64,000 bases of DNA from Solirubrobacter sp963724195 (GCA_963724195.1 CAVRTQ010000025.1:1-64000); one strand, 5' to 3'; counted from the stretch's first letter, positions 8,226-16,943 are shown. Notes: generated by a model not told the origin, from the letters alone. Translations and numbers: made by a program.

Positions 8226-10235
8226 CTACGGCTGGGTCGTCGACAGCGTGAAGGTCAACGTCTTGCTGTAGCTGCCCGTGCGCAGGGGATCGTTCGCCCC
8301 GATGGCCTGCTTGAAGTTGATCGTCACCGGGTCGTTGGACACCGGCGCCGTCCACGTGGACTTCGAGAACGCCACCTGCAGCGGCTGCGCCAGCGAGAAC
8401 GCGCCGTTGGTCAGGTGTCCGGGCTCGGAGACGCTGAGCGTCGCGTCGCCCGCGGTGGAGATCACGTTGGCGGTCGTGGACGCCGTGTACTCGGCGGCCA
8501 CACCCGGGACGAAGGCCCCGAAGGTCGCCGGGGTGCCGAGCGTGAGCGAGAGCGTCGCCGGGACGGTGCCGCCGACCTCACCCGGCTTCGTGCCGGCCAG
8601 CGGGTCGCCGGCCTCGCCGACGACCTTGGCGATCCAGGCCATCGCCTCGGGCACGTCGTAGTTGCCGGCGTGCGGCTGGTTCCAGGCGAGCCGGTAGTCG
8701 AGGTTCTGGACCTGGTGGTCGGCGTCGAGCGCGCGGTCGAGGTTGATCGACACGATGAACGCCGTGTCGCGGTCGCGCGTGCCGTGGCGGACGTACCAGT
8801 TCGGCGCGGTGTCGGCGCTCGTCCCGATGAAGTCCATCGGGTTGACCAGGCGCTCCTGCTCGTCGACGATCGTGCTCGGCTGGGCGAGGTACTGCGCCCA
8901 GGTCAGCCCGGTGTCGTCGAGGCCGCTGCCGTCGCCGGCCACGGAGTTGTGCTCCCAGCTGTACTGCGTGTAGTTGCGGTAGGTCTGGTTGCTCGCGCCG
9001 AACAGGTTGGTCTCGCCGCCGGTGAGGCCGTTCACGCCCACCTGGTCGAACGAGGGCGCGGGCTTCAGCGTCGCCTGCTTGACGACGAACGAGAGGTAGT
9101 GCTTCATGTCCACCGAGCGCACGCGGTCGGCGGCGTTGTCGGGGTCGATCCAGTCGTTGACGAACGTCCGCGGCGTCCCGCCGCCCGGGCCGCCGCCGGT
9201 GACGACGAAGTTCTCCCCGAGCGCCGGGATCGTGTTGGTGGCGCCGGCCTTCATGTAGATCTCGGCCGAGCGGATGACCTCCGCCTTGATCGTGTCGATC
9301 ATGTTCGCGGCCGTGAGCGCCGCCCCGTCCGGGTTGCGCAGACCGAGGCTCGCCTGGTAGGCGGCGAACTGGGCTGCCATCTCCGCCGAAGCGGTGGGCG
9401 ACGGGTTCTGGGCGTTGTCGGCGCGCGTGTTGAGCACGTTGAACAGCCACTCGTACAGGACGTCGGCGTTGCCGAGGTCCGTGATCGGGCAATAGGCGTT
9501 GATCGCGAACACGTCGTCGCGCAGCGTGCTGGCGCCCTGCGCGTCGACGCCGGCCGCGCCGGCCTGCGCGAGGTACGGCAGGTACTCCGGGCTGTTGCCG
9601 GAGGCGCCCAGGATCGAGCTCAGCGCGCCGCCGCCGCTCGTCCCGTTGACGACGATCCGCTCGGCGCTGCCGGGCATCGCCGTGTCATTGAGGCGCAGGT
9701 AGCGGACGGCCGACTTGGCGTCCACGGCGGCGGCGGGGGACTTGCCGGGGAACGAGCCGTCCGCACCGACCAGCCCGCGGCTGCGGGAGGCGATGTCGGT
9801 GAAGACGTAGCCCGCCTTCAGCGCCGCGCCCACGTTGCTCGTCGCGCTGTTGTAGGACCCACCGGCAGCGATGCTGCTGCGGATGTAGCTGGCCATCCAG
9901 CCCGCGTTGTTGACCGCGAAGTAGATCGGCGCGCGCTGGTTGGCGACCGCGGCCTCCGGCACGAACACGTTCATGCTCTGATAGCCGCAGCGCGTGTTGG
10001 TGATCCCCGCGCGCGCCGCCACGGCCGTCGGGTTGGCGACGTAACAGACCTCGGTGTACTTGCGCACGGTCAACGGCTGGCCGTCGACGGTCACGGACAG
10101 GGTCGTGAACGCGGCAGCGTCGAAGGCGAGCGCCGTGTCCTCCGGGTCGGCGGCGAGCGCCGGGGTCGCCGGCAGCATCGCCGCCACGGCGAGCGCGCCG
10201 ATCGCGCGCCTGCGCAACCGTGAATTCCACTGCAT
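8226..10235 (-). CDS. Secreted tannase (subtype B-like tannin acylhydrolase)
   Basis: A 669-residue exported esterase. The ATG at 10235 follows a GAGGAGAG ribosome site and begins a clear signal peptide (RLRRRAIGALAV ... TPALA). The body matches bacterial subtype B tannases: a nucleophile elbow NGTSGGG with Ser200, the following AYCPITDLGNADVLYEW segment, and a C-terminal WYVRHGTRDRDTAF ... AWNQPHAGNYD region that carries the acid and histidine. About 110 extra residues at the C-terminus are Thr/Ser/Gly-rich and beta-like, perhaps a cell-surface or binding domain. Tannases release gallate from gallotannins, which fits the convergent importer and gal genes. Function is inferred from family and context. 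Confidence 0.8.
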   Translation of the reverse strand: MQWNSRLRRRAIGALAVAAMLPATPALAADPEDTALAFDAAAFTTLSVTVDGQPLTVRKYTEVCYVANPTAVAARAGITNTRCGYQSMNVFVPEAAVANQRAPIYFAVNNAGWMASYIRSSIAAGGSYNSATSNVGAALKAGYVFTDIASRSRGLVGADGSFPGKSPAAAVDAKSAVRYLRLNDTAMPGSAERIVVNGTSGGGALSSILGASGNSPEYLPYLAQAGAAGVDAQGASTLRDDVFAINAYCPITDLGNADVLYEWLFNVLNTRADNAQNPSPTASAEMAAQFAAYQASLGLRNPDGAALTAANMIDTIKAEVIRSAEIYMKAGATNTIPALGENFVVTGGGPGGGTPRTFVNDWIDPDNAADRVRSVDMKHYLSFVVKQATLKPAPSFDQVGVNGLTGGETNLFGASNQTYRNYTQYSWEHNSVAGDGSGLDDTGLTWAQYLAQPSTIVDEQERLVNPMDFIGTSADTAPNWYVRHGTRDRDTAFIVSINLDRALDADHQVQNLDYRLAWNQPHAGNYDVPEAMAWIAKVVGEAGDPLAGTKPGEVGGTVPATLSLTLGTPATFGAFVPGVAAEYTASTTANVISTAGDATLSVSEPGHLTNGAFSLAQPLQVAFSKSTWTAPVSNDPVTINFKQAIGANDPLRTGSYSKTLTFTLSTTQP

Positions 10236-10303
10236 ATGAGTTCTCTCCTCGTCTTGCGGAGGGCTTTCCGCGGCGCCTCGGCAGGAGGCGGAGCCGCAGG
10301 CTA

Positions 10304-10335
10304 CAAGATTGTGAACAAAATAGGTAGCAATCTTG
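10304..10335 (-). promoter_or_regulatory. Operator-like site and inverted repeat upstream of the tannase gene
   Basis: On the minus strand, 10321 to 10304 reads ATTTTGTTCACAATCTTG, differing at two positions from the 18-mer at 411-428. The right half of this site is also the end of a perfect 8-bp inverted repeat CAAGATTG...CAATCTTG spanning 10304-10335 with a 16-base gap. It lies 69-100 bases before the tannase start, in unusually AT-rich sequence. It is probably the control region of the tannase gene and a second binding site of a local GntR regulator. Confidence 0.6.
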
Positions 10336-10356
10336 TGCAACTCTTACGCGGCGTAG

Positions 10357-10593
10357 TGAATCGGCGGCGACGCTCGGGTTCCAGGTCGAGATCGTCCCGA
10401 CCCCCACGACGGGCAAGGCGCACCTCATCGCGCGCCTGCCCGCCACCGAGCCGGATGGCCGCAAGGCGCTGCTGCTCGCCGGGCACGAGGACGTGGTCGG
10501 CGTCGAGCGCGCCCTGACGAGCGGGTGCCGATCAAGGGTCTGGAGCAGGGCACGGACATGCTCACGCGGGTGTTGCGCGCAGCCGTCGGGTGA
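10357..10593 (+). pseudogene. Remnant of an M20-family peptidase with its middle missing
   Basis: Reading from about 10369, one frame gives LGFQVEIVPTPTTGKAHLIA and then LLLAGHEDVVGVER, the N-terminal metal-binding region of M20 (ArgE/DapE-like) peptidases. Almost directly after this, in another frame, comes DERVPIKGLEQGTDMLTRVL and AAVG then a stop, which is the extreme C-terminus of the same family. Some 300 or more residues that should lie between are absent. This is a deletion scar, or an assembly collapse, between the tannase control region and the HdeD-like gene. No start codon or ribosome site was found. Confidence 0.65.
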
Positions 10594-10608
10594 GCGCGCT
10601 GCTGTGCG

Positions 10609-10625
10609 TCATCCGTTTCGGATGA
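10609..10625. promoter_or_regulatory. 17-bp palindrome, copy 1 (TCATCCG TTT CGGATGA)
   Basis: A perfect 7-3-7 inverted repeat ending 33 bases before the GTG of the HdeD-like gene. It is the most symmetrical member of an eight-copy set in this window (TCAYCCG-N3-CGGRTGA). Likely the binding site of a dimeric regulator; the regulator is not identified. Confidence 0.6.
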
Positions 10626-10658
10626 GGCGGGGAACCCGGGACCGGTCAAGGTCACCCC

Positions 10659-11237
10659 GTGGCCGTCACCTCGAATGTCGACGGCGCGACCGATGCGGTC
10701 GCGCTGACGCTCGACTTCCAGCGCCGCTGGTGGCTCTGGTTGCTCATCGGCTGCGCCTGGATGTTCGCGTCGCTCGTGATCCTGCAGTTCGAGGAGGCGT
10801 CGGTGCGGACGGTCGGCGTGATCGTGGGCTGCATGTTCGTGGCGCTCGGCGCCCAGAACCTCGTCCAGGCCGTCTTCGGCACCGGCTACTGGTGGCTGTA
10901 CACGGCCTTCGGCATCATGTTCGTGGCCTGCGGCATCGCCTGCTTCCTGCAGCCCGCGGCGACGTTCGCCGGCGTGGCGGACATGCTGGGCTTCCTCTTC
11001 ATGCTGGTCGGCATCTGGTGGACGGTCGAGGCGCTCCTTATGCGCGCGGACTTCCCGCTGTGGTGGATGAAGCTGCTGGCGGGCATCGCGATGAACCTGC
11101 TGGCGTTCTGGACGGCCGGGCAGTTCTTCATCGACAAGGCCTACCTGCTGCTCGTCTTCGCCGGCATCTGGGCGCTGCTCCAGGGCGTCAGCGATATCGC
11201 ACGCGCGTTCGAGCTCAGAGCCCAGTCGCGCGTCTGA
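10659..11237 (+). CDS. HdeD/DUF308-like membrane protein
   Basis: A 192-residue integral membrane protein with about six transmembrane helices, rich in Trp, Met and Gly (RRWWLWLLIGCAWMFASLVI, LVQAVFGTGYWWLYTAFGIM). This is the pattern of HdeD/DUF308 proteins, linked in enterobacteria to acid resistance. Start is GTG at 10659. A perfect copy of the 17-bp palindrome lies just upstream, grouping it with the other stress genes of the island. Its exact job is unknown. Confidence 0.75.
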   Translation: MAVTSNVDGATDAVALTLDFQRRWWLWLLIGCAWMFASLVILQFEEASVRTVGVIVGCMFVALGAQNLVQAVFGTGYWWLYTAFGIMFVACGIACFLQPAATFAGVADMLGFLFMLVGIWWTVEALLMRADFPLWWMKLLAGIAMNLLAFWTAGQFFIDKAYLLLVFAGIWALLQGVSDIARAFELRAQSRV

Positions 11238-11455
11238 CGGCCTGCCACGGCGCGCGGCCGCGCCACACCCGCCACACCGCTCGGCCCAGCCAGGCCAACG
11301 CGAACAGGTTCAAGGCGATGTCGTCGAACCACCGGCCACGTCGACGACGGCGGCGGCGGCTCATGACGGCGCTCCGTGCCCGAGCGTCCACGACGAGCGC
11401 GCCGATCTCCGGTGTGTGCGTTGTAGGCCACCAGGATCGGATCCGACGACTGCAT
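11215..11455 (-). CDS. Hypothetical small membrane-anchored protein (one apparent frameshift)
   Basis: If one extra base near 11407 is removed, the minus strand encodes about 79 residues: MQSSDPILVAYNAHT, a short ALVVDARARSAV stretch, a run of arginines, then one hydrophobic helix (DDIALNLFALAWLGRAVW) and a basic tail. The start lies 35 bases from copy 2 of the 17-bp palindrome, so it would be divergent from the CYTH-Ppx gene under the same site. The first residues resemble the start of a UspA protein, which may be chance. The evidence is composition and promoter position only. Confidence 0.35.
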
Positions 11456-11490
11456 GACGGCCAAGCTAGGCACCGCCCGCCGGACAGGCA

Positions 11491-11507
11491 TCATCCGGTT
11501 CGGGTGA
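11491..11507. promoter_or_regulatory. 17-bp palindrome, copy 2 (TCATCCG GTT CGGGTGA)
   Basis: Copy of the shared inverted repeat, placed 53 bases before the CYTH-Ppx start and 35 bases from the divergent small ORF at 11455. It could control both. Confidence 0.6.
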
Positions 11508-11560
11508 TGCCCCCTGCCGTGACCTCCGGTTGCCTTGGAGACCCCAAGAAAGGTGACGTC

Positions 11561-13039
11561 GTGCACGGGATCGTTCCGCGCTGGGAATGGCGAAACTTCG
11601 GCGAGCGTTTCGGCGACGCCGAGGCCGTGCTGTCCACCCTGTCCCCCGAGCTTGTGCGCGAGACGGACGAGCTCTATCTGCTCTCGCCCGGCAGCGACGC
11701 GTCCGTCAAGGTCCGCGATCAGCTGATGGACGTCAAGCAACTCCAGCACGTCAACGCCGACGGACTCGAGCAATGGCGTCCCGTCATGAAGGCCGAGTTC
11801 CCGCTCAACCCCGACGACGTCCGCTTCGTGCTGGACGCGCTGCACGCGGCCGCGCCGGTCGACCGTTCCACGTACGAGACGGATGACCTGGCCGAGCTCG
11901 CGTTGACCGTGCCGGTGCACAAGCGGCGCGCCCACTATCGGATCGACGGCGTTCTCGCCGAGCTCACTGAGCTGGAGATCGATGGCCGGGTGACACGGAC
12001 GATCGCGATCGAGGGCGAGGACCCGCGTCTCGTGATCGCGACGGTGCGACGCCTCGGGCTCGACGGTCTCCGCAACGTCTCGGTCGCGCGCGGGATCAAG
12101 ACGATGCTCGGCGTCGGCGCGCAGCGGTACGCGGTGATCGACATCGGCACCAACTCGGTCAAGCTGCACGTCGCCGAGCGTTCCGCGGACGGCGAGTGGC
12201 ACGCGCTGGCCGACCGTGCCGTCGTGACGCGGCTCGGCGAGGGGCTGGACGGCGCCGGGCAACTCGGCGCCGCCCCGATCGCGCGGACGACGGAGGCGGT
12301 GGCGACGCTTGTCGCCGAGGCGCGCGCACTGGACGTGCAGGAGATCGTGGCGGTCGGCACCGCGGGCCTGCGGATCGCCGAGAACGCCGCGGTGCTGATC
12401 GCGGCCGTGCACGAGGCGACCGGGATCAACGTGGAGGTGATCTCCGGCGCGGAGGAGGCGCGGCTCGCCGTCCGCGCCGCGACCGCGGGGCTCGACCTCG
12501 GTCAGCAGGCGCTCGTGGTGTTCGACACCGGCGGCGGCAGCACGCAGTTCACGCTCGGCAGCGGCGGTCGCGTCGACGAGCAGTTCAGTGTCGACGTGGG
12601 CGCTGTGCGGCTGACCGAGCACTTCGGCCTCGATCGCGCGGTGCCTGCGGACGTGGTCGAGGCGGTGTGCGTCGCGGCCGCGAACGGGTTCGAACGGCTG
12701 GCGGGACGCCCCGCCCCCGGCGCGCTGATCGGGATGGGCGGGGCCGTGACCAACCTCGCCGCGATCAAGCTCGGCCTGCAGTCGTATGACCCTGACGCCG
12801 TCCACGGCACGCGCCTGACCCGGGCGGACATCGAGCACGAGATCGAGCGCCTGAGCGGCCTCACGGCCGACGAGCGGCGGCAGATCGTCGGCCTGCAACC
12901 GGCACGCGCCGAAGTGATCCTGGCCGGCGCGTGCATCGTCCGCACCGTGCTCGACGTGCTCGGGGCGGACGCGCTCAGGGTGAGCGACCGCGCACTGCGC
13001 CACGGACTGATCGTCGACCGCTTCGAACCTGACCGATGA
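11561..13039 (+). CDS. CYTH domain fused to Ppx/GppA phosphatase
   Basis: A 492-residue protein. The GTG at 11561 was chosen because AAGGTGA stands five bases upstream. Residues 1 to about 190 look like a CYTH (triphosphate tunnel) domain, with VKVRDQLMDVKQL and KRRAHYRIDGVLAEL...ELEIDG. From about residue 188 it is a Ppx/GppA exopolyphosphatase: YAVIDIGTNSVKLHV (phosphate-1 loop), VGTAGLRIAEN, VISGAEEARL, VFDTGGGSTQF and GMGGAVTNLAAIKLG. CYTH domains bind triphosphate or polyphosphate, so the fusion probably acts on polyphosphate or guanosine pentaphosphate. It carries copy 2 of the stress palindrome in its promoter. Confidence 0.8.
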   Translation: MHGIVPRWEWRNFGERFGDAEAVLSTLSPELVRETDELYLLSPGSDASVKVRDQLMDVKQLQHVNADGLEQWRPVMKAEFPLNPDDVRFVLDALHAAAPVDRSTYETDDLAELALTVPVHKRRAHYRIDGVLAELTELEIDGRVTRTIAIEGEDPRLVIATVRRLGLDGLRNVSVARGIKTMLGVGAQRYAVIDIGTNSVKLHVAERSADGEWHALADRAVVTRLGEGLDGAGQLGAAPIARTTEAVATLVAEARALDVQEIVAVGTAGLRIAENAAVLIAAVHEATGINVEVISGAEEARLAVRAATAGLDLGQQALVVFDTGGGSTQFTLGSGGRVDEQFSVDVGAVRLTEHFGLDRAVPADVVEAVCVAAANGFERLAGRPAPGALIGMGGAVTNLAAIKLGLQSYDPDAVHGTRLTRADIEHEIERLSGLTADERRQIVGLQPARAEVILAGACIVRTVLDVLGADALRVSDRALRHGLIVDRFEPDR

Positions 13040-13140
13040 TGCCCAACGTGCTGGTGTGCCCGTGCGCCATGCACGGCGCGCAAGGCTGGAGCGAGTCTCG
13101 TAATTGACCTGACCCATGCCGGGGTAAGGACGCCGGTGCA

Positions 13141-13389
13141 GTGACGAACCGGGATGAGCCGAAGTCTGCGGTGCTGCGCAGCGCCGCCCACATGGTGAGC
13201 TCACTCCTGCGTCGTCACGACTTCTCACTCGCGAAACCGGTCGAGGCCCGCTTTCGCACCAACGAGCACGGAAGCAGCGGCATCGCGGTGACCGTGCAGC
13301 TGCGCGATCCGCGCCGCGCCGGCGCCGCGCGCGACCTGCTCCACGAGCGGTTCGGCGGCGCCGACGTCGACGACTTCGAGGTCGCCTAG
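13141..13389 (+). CDS. Hypothetical protein (82 aa)
   Basis: A short soluble protein with GTG start at 13141. Visible features are an N-terminal amphipathic helix (VLRSAAHMVSSLLRRHDF) and a following beta-type stretch (SGIAVTVQLRD). No family recognised. Its stop codon overlaps the stop codon of the convergent histidine kinase gene. A poor match to the 17-bp palindrome lies about 15 bases before the start. Confidence 0.5.
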   Translation: MTNRDEPKSAVLRSAAHMVSSLLRRHDFSLAKPVEARFRTNEHGSSGIAVTVQLRDPRRAGAARDLLHERFGGADVDDFEVA

Positions 13390-15270
13390 CGCGCGCCGTC
13401 CGCGTCCTGGTCCAGCGGCACCCGCCCGATCACGCGCGTGCCCCGCCCCGGAGCGCTGTCGATGGTCAGCGACCCGCCGACGGCCTCGAGCCGGTCGCGC
13501 ATGTTGCGCAACCCGGCGTGCAACCGCCGGGCCCCGGATTCCGGCTCACGCGGAGCGACGAAGCCGGGGCCGTCGTCACGGACCTCGATCGACAGGGACG
13601 TCGGCGTTCTGGCTCAGACGCACCCACACCGCGGACGCGGACGGCGCGTGCTTGATCGCGTTCTGCACGGCTTCGAGGCAGGTGAAGTAGACCGCCGTCT
13701 CGATCTCGATCGGCAGGCGCTTGAGGCCTCGGGTCTGCAGGTGCAGGGGGACGGTGGTGATGGCGGCCAGGCTGCGCAGGGCGTCCTCCAGCCCACGGTC
13801 GCTCAGGATCGCCGGGTAGACGCCGTGCGCCAAGGACCGCAGCTCGTCCAGCGTCCGTTCGGCCTCCTCGCCCAGCTCGTGCACGGCGTCGGCGCCCGAG
13901 ACGCTGTCCGGCCGCAGCTGCTCCTCGACCAACGACAGTCGGATGCGCAACATCATCAGGCGCTGCTGTGCCCCGTCGTGGAGGTCGCGCTCGATCCGCG
14001 CGCGCTCCAGGTCGCCGGCCTCGGCGATGCGCCGTCGTGACTGCTCGAGTTGGCGCATCGCGGCCGCCAGCTTGCTCGTCGCGTCCTGGTGACGCACCGT
14101 CCCGAGCACGAGGGAGCTGATCGCCGACAGCAGTTCCTGGTCCGATCGCAGCGCTTCGCCGTGGATGAGCGCGACCGCCGCGGTGCCGTCAAGGTCCGGG
14201 ATCAGCGTGGACGCCCGCCCCGGCCCGATCGGGAGCCGCCTGTGGCTCTGCCCGCCGCTGTCGACCCAGCGCACGGGTCCGTCCGGGACGAGCACCTCGA
14301 GCGTGGAATCGTTCAGTGACGTGCGCAGGACTTCCTGCAACCGCCACGGGTCGACGCCGTTGCTCAGGCGCGCCGTCAGCCGTCCGAGCACCTCGCCGAC
14401 GAGCAGCCGCCGACGCATCAACCCGACCCACAACGCCGCCGCCAGGAGCGCGACGGCCAAGCCCCAGAGCAACCCGAGGGTCTCCGCCGCGCGGCCGTCG
14501 GGGGCGAAGCGGCGCGTGAGGAAGAAGGCCGCCAGCAGGCTGACCGAGATCATGCTCGCCCACACCACCGGTGACAGCGTGCGACGCAGCAGGGGCGTGG
14601 CCGCTCGCCAGCGTCGGATCATCGAGATGACCGCCGCGGCGAACAGCGCGACGGCGAGCGTCTCGCGCAGTGGCTGCACCACCGAGGCGATCGCCGCCGG
14701 CTCCTCCGCCAGCAGCAGGAATGCGTTCGGTGGGCAGGCGTCGCGACAGGTCGCCCACGGGGTGTACGGCGGGTACTGCTCGACCACCAGCGCCGAGCCG
14801 AGGTACAACAGCACCAGCACCGCGATCAGCGCGCGGAAGATCGCGCGGCCGGCTCCGCGGCCGATCCTTCCCTGGGGAAACGCGAGCATCAGGTAGATGA
14901 GGCTCGGGAACACGAGCCAGCCCACGACCCGCCCGATGCTGTAGGCCAGGCTCTCGCTGGACTCACCCAAAGCGGTCGCCGACCACGCCAGGCCGGCCGC
15001 GACGAGCGCGAAGCCGAACCGCGCGGTCTCGGGCACGCGGAGCGCGTAGAGCCCCGCCGCGATCGGCACCGCGATCACCAGAAACGAGATCGTGCCGCGC
15101 GCAACCGCCTCGTCGGCCGGCGCCGAGTGCACGACGAACCCGACCGACACCAGGCACAGTCCGGCCCCGACGACGCCCAGCGCAGCGCGAAGCCGACGAT
15201 TCCACAGCGATCCACGTGTCCGTACCGCGTCGCCGATCGCGAGTTGCACGCTCAACGGACGGTCACCCAT
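13386..15270 (-). CDS. Membrane sensor histidine kinase, HisKA_3 type (one frameshift)
   Basis: About 627 residues after correction. The N-terminal half holds seven or eight hydrophobic helices with no recognised ligand domain. The kinase core follows: the H-box ERDLHDGAQQRLMMLRIRL, a dimerisation helix, and an ATPase domain with AVQNAIKHAPSA. The frame breaks at about 13599; joining RLSQNADV to SIEVRDDGPGF and then AGLRNMRDRLEAVGGSL recovers the G-boxes and a full C-terminus. Length is a multiple of three plus one, as expected for one extra base. It is encoded just after the LuxR-type response regulator at 15349-16042 and is presumably its partner. A weak copy of the 17-bp palindrome lies in front of it. 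Confidence 0.8.
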
Positions 15271-15315
15271 ACCTGGTCATGCCGCACAGCCTGCTCGCCT
15301 GGGCGTTGACGTGCA

Positions 15316-15332
15316 TCGCCCACAGGGGGTGA
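15316..15332. promoter_or_regulatory. 17-bp palindrome, weak copy (TCGCCCA CAG GGGGTGA)
   Basis: Matches 11 of 14 half-site positions of the shared repeat. It sits 45 bases before the histidine kinase start, inside the response regulator-kinase operon, so it may mark autoregulation. Weakest of the eight copies. Confidence 0.35.
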
Positions 15333-15348
15333 ACCATGTGGTCGGTGA

Positions 15349-16042
15349 TCAGTGCTGGTCGGCGGTGTGGATCACGCTGCCGGACTCCGACAGCAGCATG
15401 AGCGTCGCGGCGACGCGCTTGCTGACGTCCTCGGCGTTGGCGAGGCCGAGCTTCAGGAAGATCGCGTTGATGTGCTTCTCGACCGCGCGCTTGGTCAGGA
15501 ACAGCGATTCCGCGATCGCCATGTTGCTCTTGCCGCGCGCGATCTCGACGAGCACCTCGCGCTCGCGCGTCGTCAACTCGTTCAGCGGCGAGCTCGCCGC
15601 CCGGCTCCGCACGGTCACCGAGCGCGTCGACGATCTTGCTGTCGACGAGCGACCCGCCGGTGGCGACGGCCTGGATCGCGGCCGTCAGCTCGGCGCGGTT
15701 GTGCACGCGCTCCTTCAGGAGGTACGCCCGCCGCGCCGATCCGCCGTCGAGCAGCGCCAGCGCATAGATCGGATCGGCGTACTGACTGAGGACGACGACC
15801 CCGACCTCCGGTTGTGCGTCGCGGAGCTCTCCGGCGAACCGGATGCCCTCATCCGTGTTCGTCGGCGGCATGCGGATATCCGTGACGACCACGCTGGGTC
15901 GCTCGCGCCGGCAGACGCTCCGCAACGAATCGAGATCTCCCACCGCGGCGATGACGTCGATCTCGGGATCGACGTCCAGAAGCTGCTTGACGCCCTCCCG
16001 GACCAGCAAGCTGTCCTCGCCGAGCACCACACGGATCGGCAT
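15349..16042 (-). CDS. LuxR/NarL-type response regulator (one frameshift)
   Basis: About 230 residues after correction. The receiver domain has the acidic pair (LGEDSLLV), the phospho-acceptor in VVVTDIRMPP and the lysine in YLLKERV. The output domain is a LuxR helix-turn-helix: LTTREREVLVEIARGKSNMA and LTKRAVEKHINAIFLKLGL. The frame breaks between them at about 15619, with one extra base (694 bases). It is followed by the HisKA_3 kinase gene. It is one of the candidates for the protein that binds the 17-bp palindromes of this island, although no direct evidence links them. Confidence 0.85.
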
Positions 16043-16079
16043 GCCTGCACCTTAGCTCGTCCCGGCGGTCTGACAGCTT

Positions 16080-16943
16080 TCACTGGATCGCGACCGGTTC
16101 GGCCTCCGCCGGCGCCTGCGGCCGGAACGGGCGGTGCTCGTCGCCGCCCGGCTGAATGATGAGCGCCGTCGACTCAGGCACTTCGACCCACACACCGGGC
16201 AGGTCCGAGAGCGGCTCGGACACCACGACCCGCGTCTCGTCGGTGAGCCCCTGGAAGCGCGGGTTGTCCGGGTGCAGCGCGTGGACCGTCGACACGTTCG
16301 CCGAGACGTACAGCGTGCGAGATTGGTGCGCGGACGAGTAGCGGACGGCCCACAGCCGCTCGCCATCGCTGAACCCCAGCGTCATCTGCACGGGGTGCTC
16401 GACGCCGTGCAGGCGGCCCGTGGCCTCGACGAAGCCCACCGCCCGCTCGACGGCGCCCAGCGGATCGTCCTCGAGCCCGAACGTCAGCGCGAGGTAGAAC
16501 AGGGTCTCCGAGTCGGTGGAGCCGGCAATCCCGCCGTACAGGCGCGGGTCGACCGCGAGCGTCAGGTCGCGCCGCATCAGGTCGAACCCGGCGATGGCGC
16601 CGTTGTGGACGAACAGCCAGCGCCCGTGCCGGAACGGGTGGCAGTTCGTCTGCTGCACCGGCGTGCCCGTGGTCGCGCGGATGTGGGCGAGGAACAGCGG
16701 TGACGCGACATGCGCGGCGATGTCGCGCAGGTTGGCGTCGCTCCACGCGGGCGTGACGCTCCGGTAGCGGCCCGGCGTGCGTGAATCGCCGACGCCGTAC
16801 CAGCCGATCCCGAACCCGTCTCCGTTGGTGGTCTCGACGCCCTGGCGGGCGTGCAGGCTCTGGTCGATGAGGCCGTGCTCCGTGTGGTACAGGAGCTCGT
16901 CGATGACCATCGGCTGGCCGTAGTAGGCGTTCCAGCGGCACAT
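16080..16943 (-). CDS. Class II glutamine amidotransferase (YafJ/EgtC-like)
   Basis: A 287-residue Ntn hydrolase. It starts MCRWNAYYG, so Cys2 becomes the N-terminal nucleophile after Met removal. Other class II features are NGDGFGIGWYG, LAHIRATTGTPVQQTNCHPF, WLFVHNGAI and STDSETLFYLAL. Stand-alone members of this family hydrolyse glutamine or, as in EgtC, gamma-glutamyl amides. No ergothioneine genes are nearby, so the substrate is open. It ends 37 bases from the response regulator start and is transcribed in the same direction. Confidence 0.8.
   Translation of the reverse strand: MCRWNAYYGQPMVIDELLYHTEHGLIDQSLHARQGVETTNGDGFGIGWYGVGDSRTPGRYRSVTPAWSDANLRDIAAHVASPLFLAHIRATTGTPVQQTNCHPFRHGRWLFVHNGAIAGFDLMRRDLTLAVDPRLYGGIAGSTDSETLFYLALTFGLEDDPLGAVERAVGFVEATGRLHGVEHPVQMTLGFSDGERLWAVRYSSAHQSRTLYVSANVSTVHALHPDNPRFQGLTDETRVVVSEPLSDLPGVWVEVPESTALIIQPGGDEHRPFRPQAPAEAEPVAIQ

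Noticed and set aside
10493..11560. Long 5' extension of the CYTH-Ppx reading frame
   Set aside because: The open frame runs through the HdeD-like gene in another phase and has no similarity. The GTG at 11561 with its ribosome site is the better start.
13110..13126. Further copy of the 17-bp palindrome (TGACCCA TGC CGGGGTA)
   Set aside because: Only 10 of 14 half-site positions fit and it is too close (15 bases) to the start at 13141; not counted.
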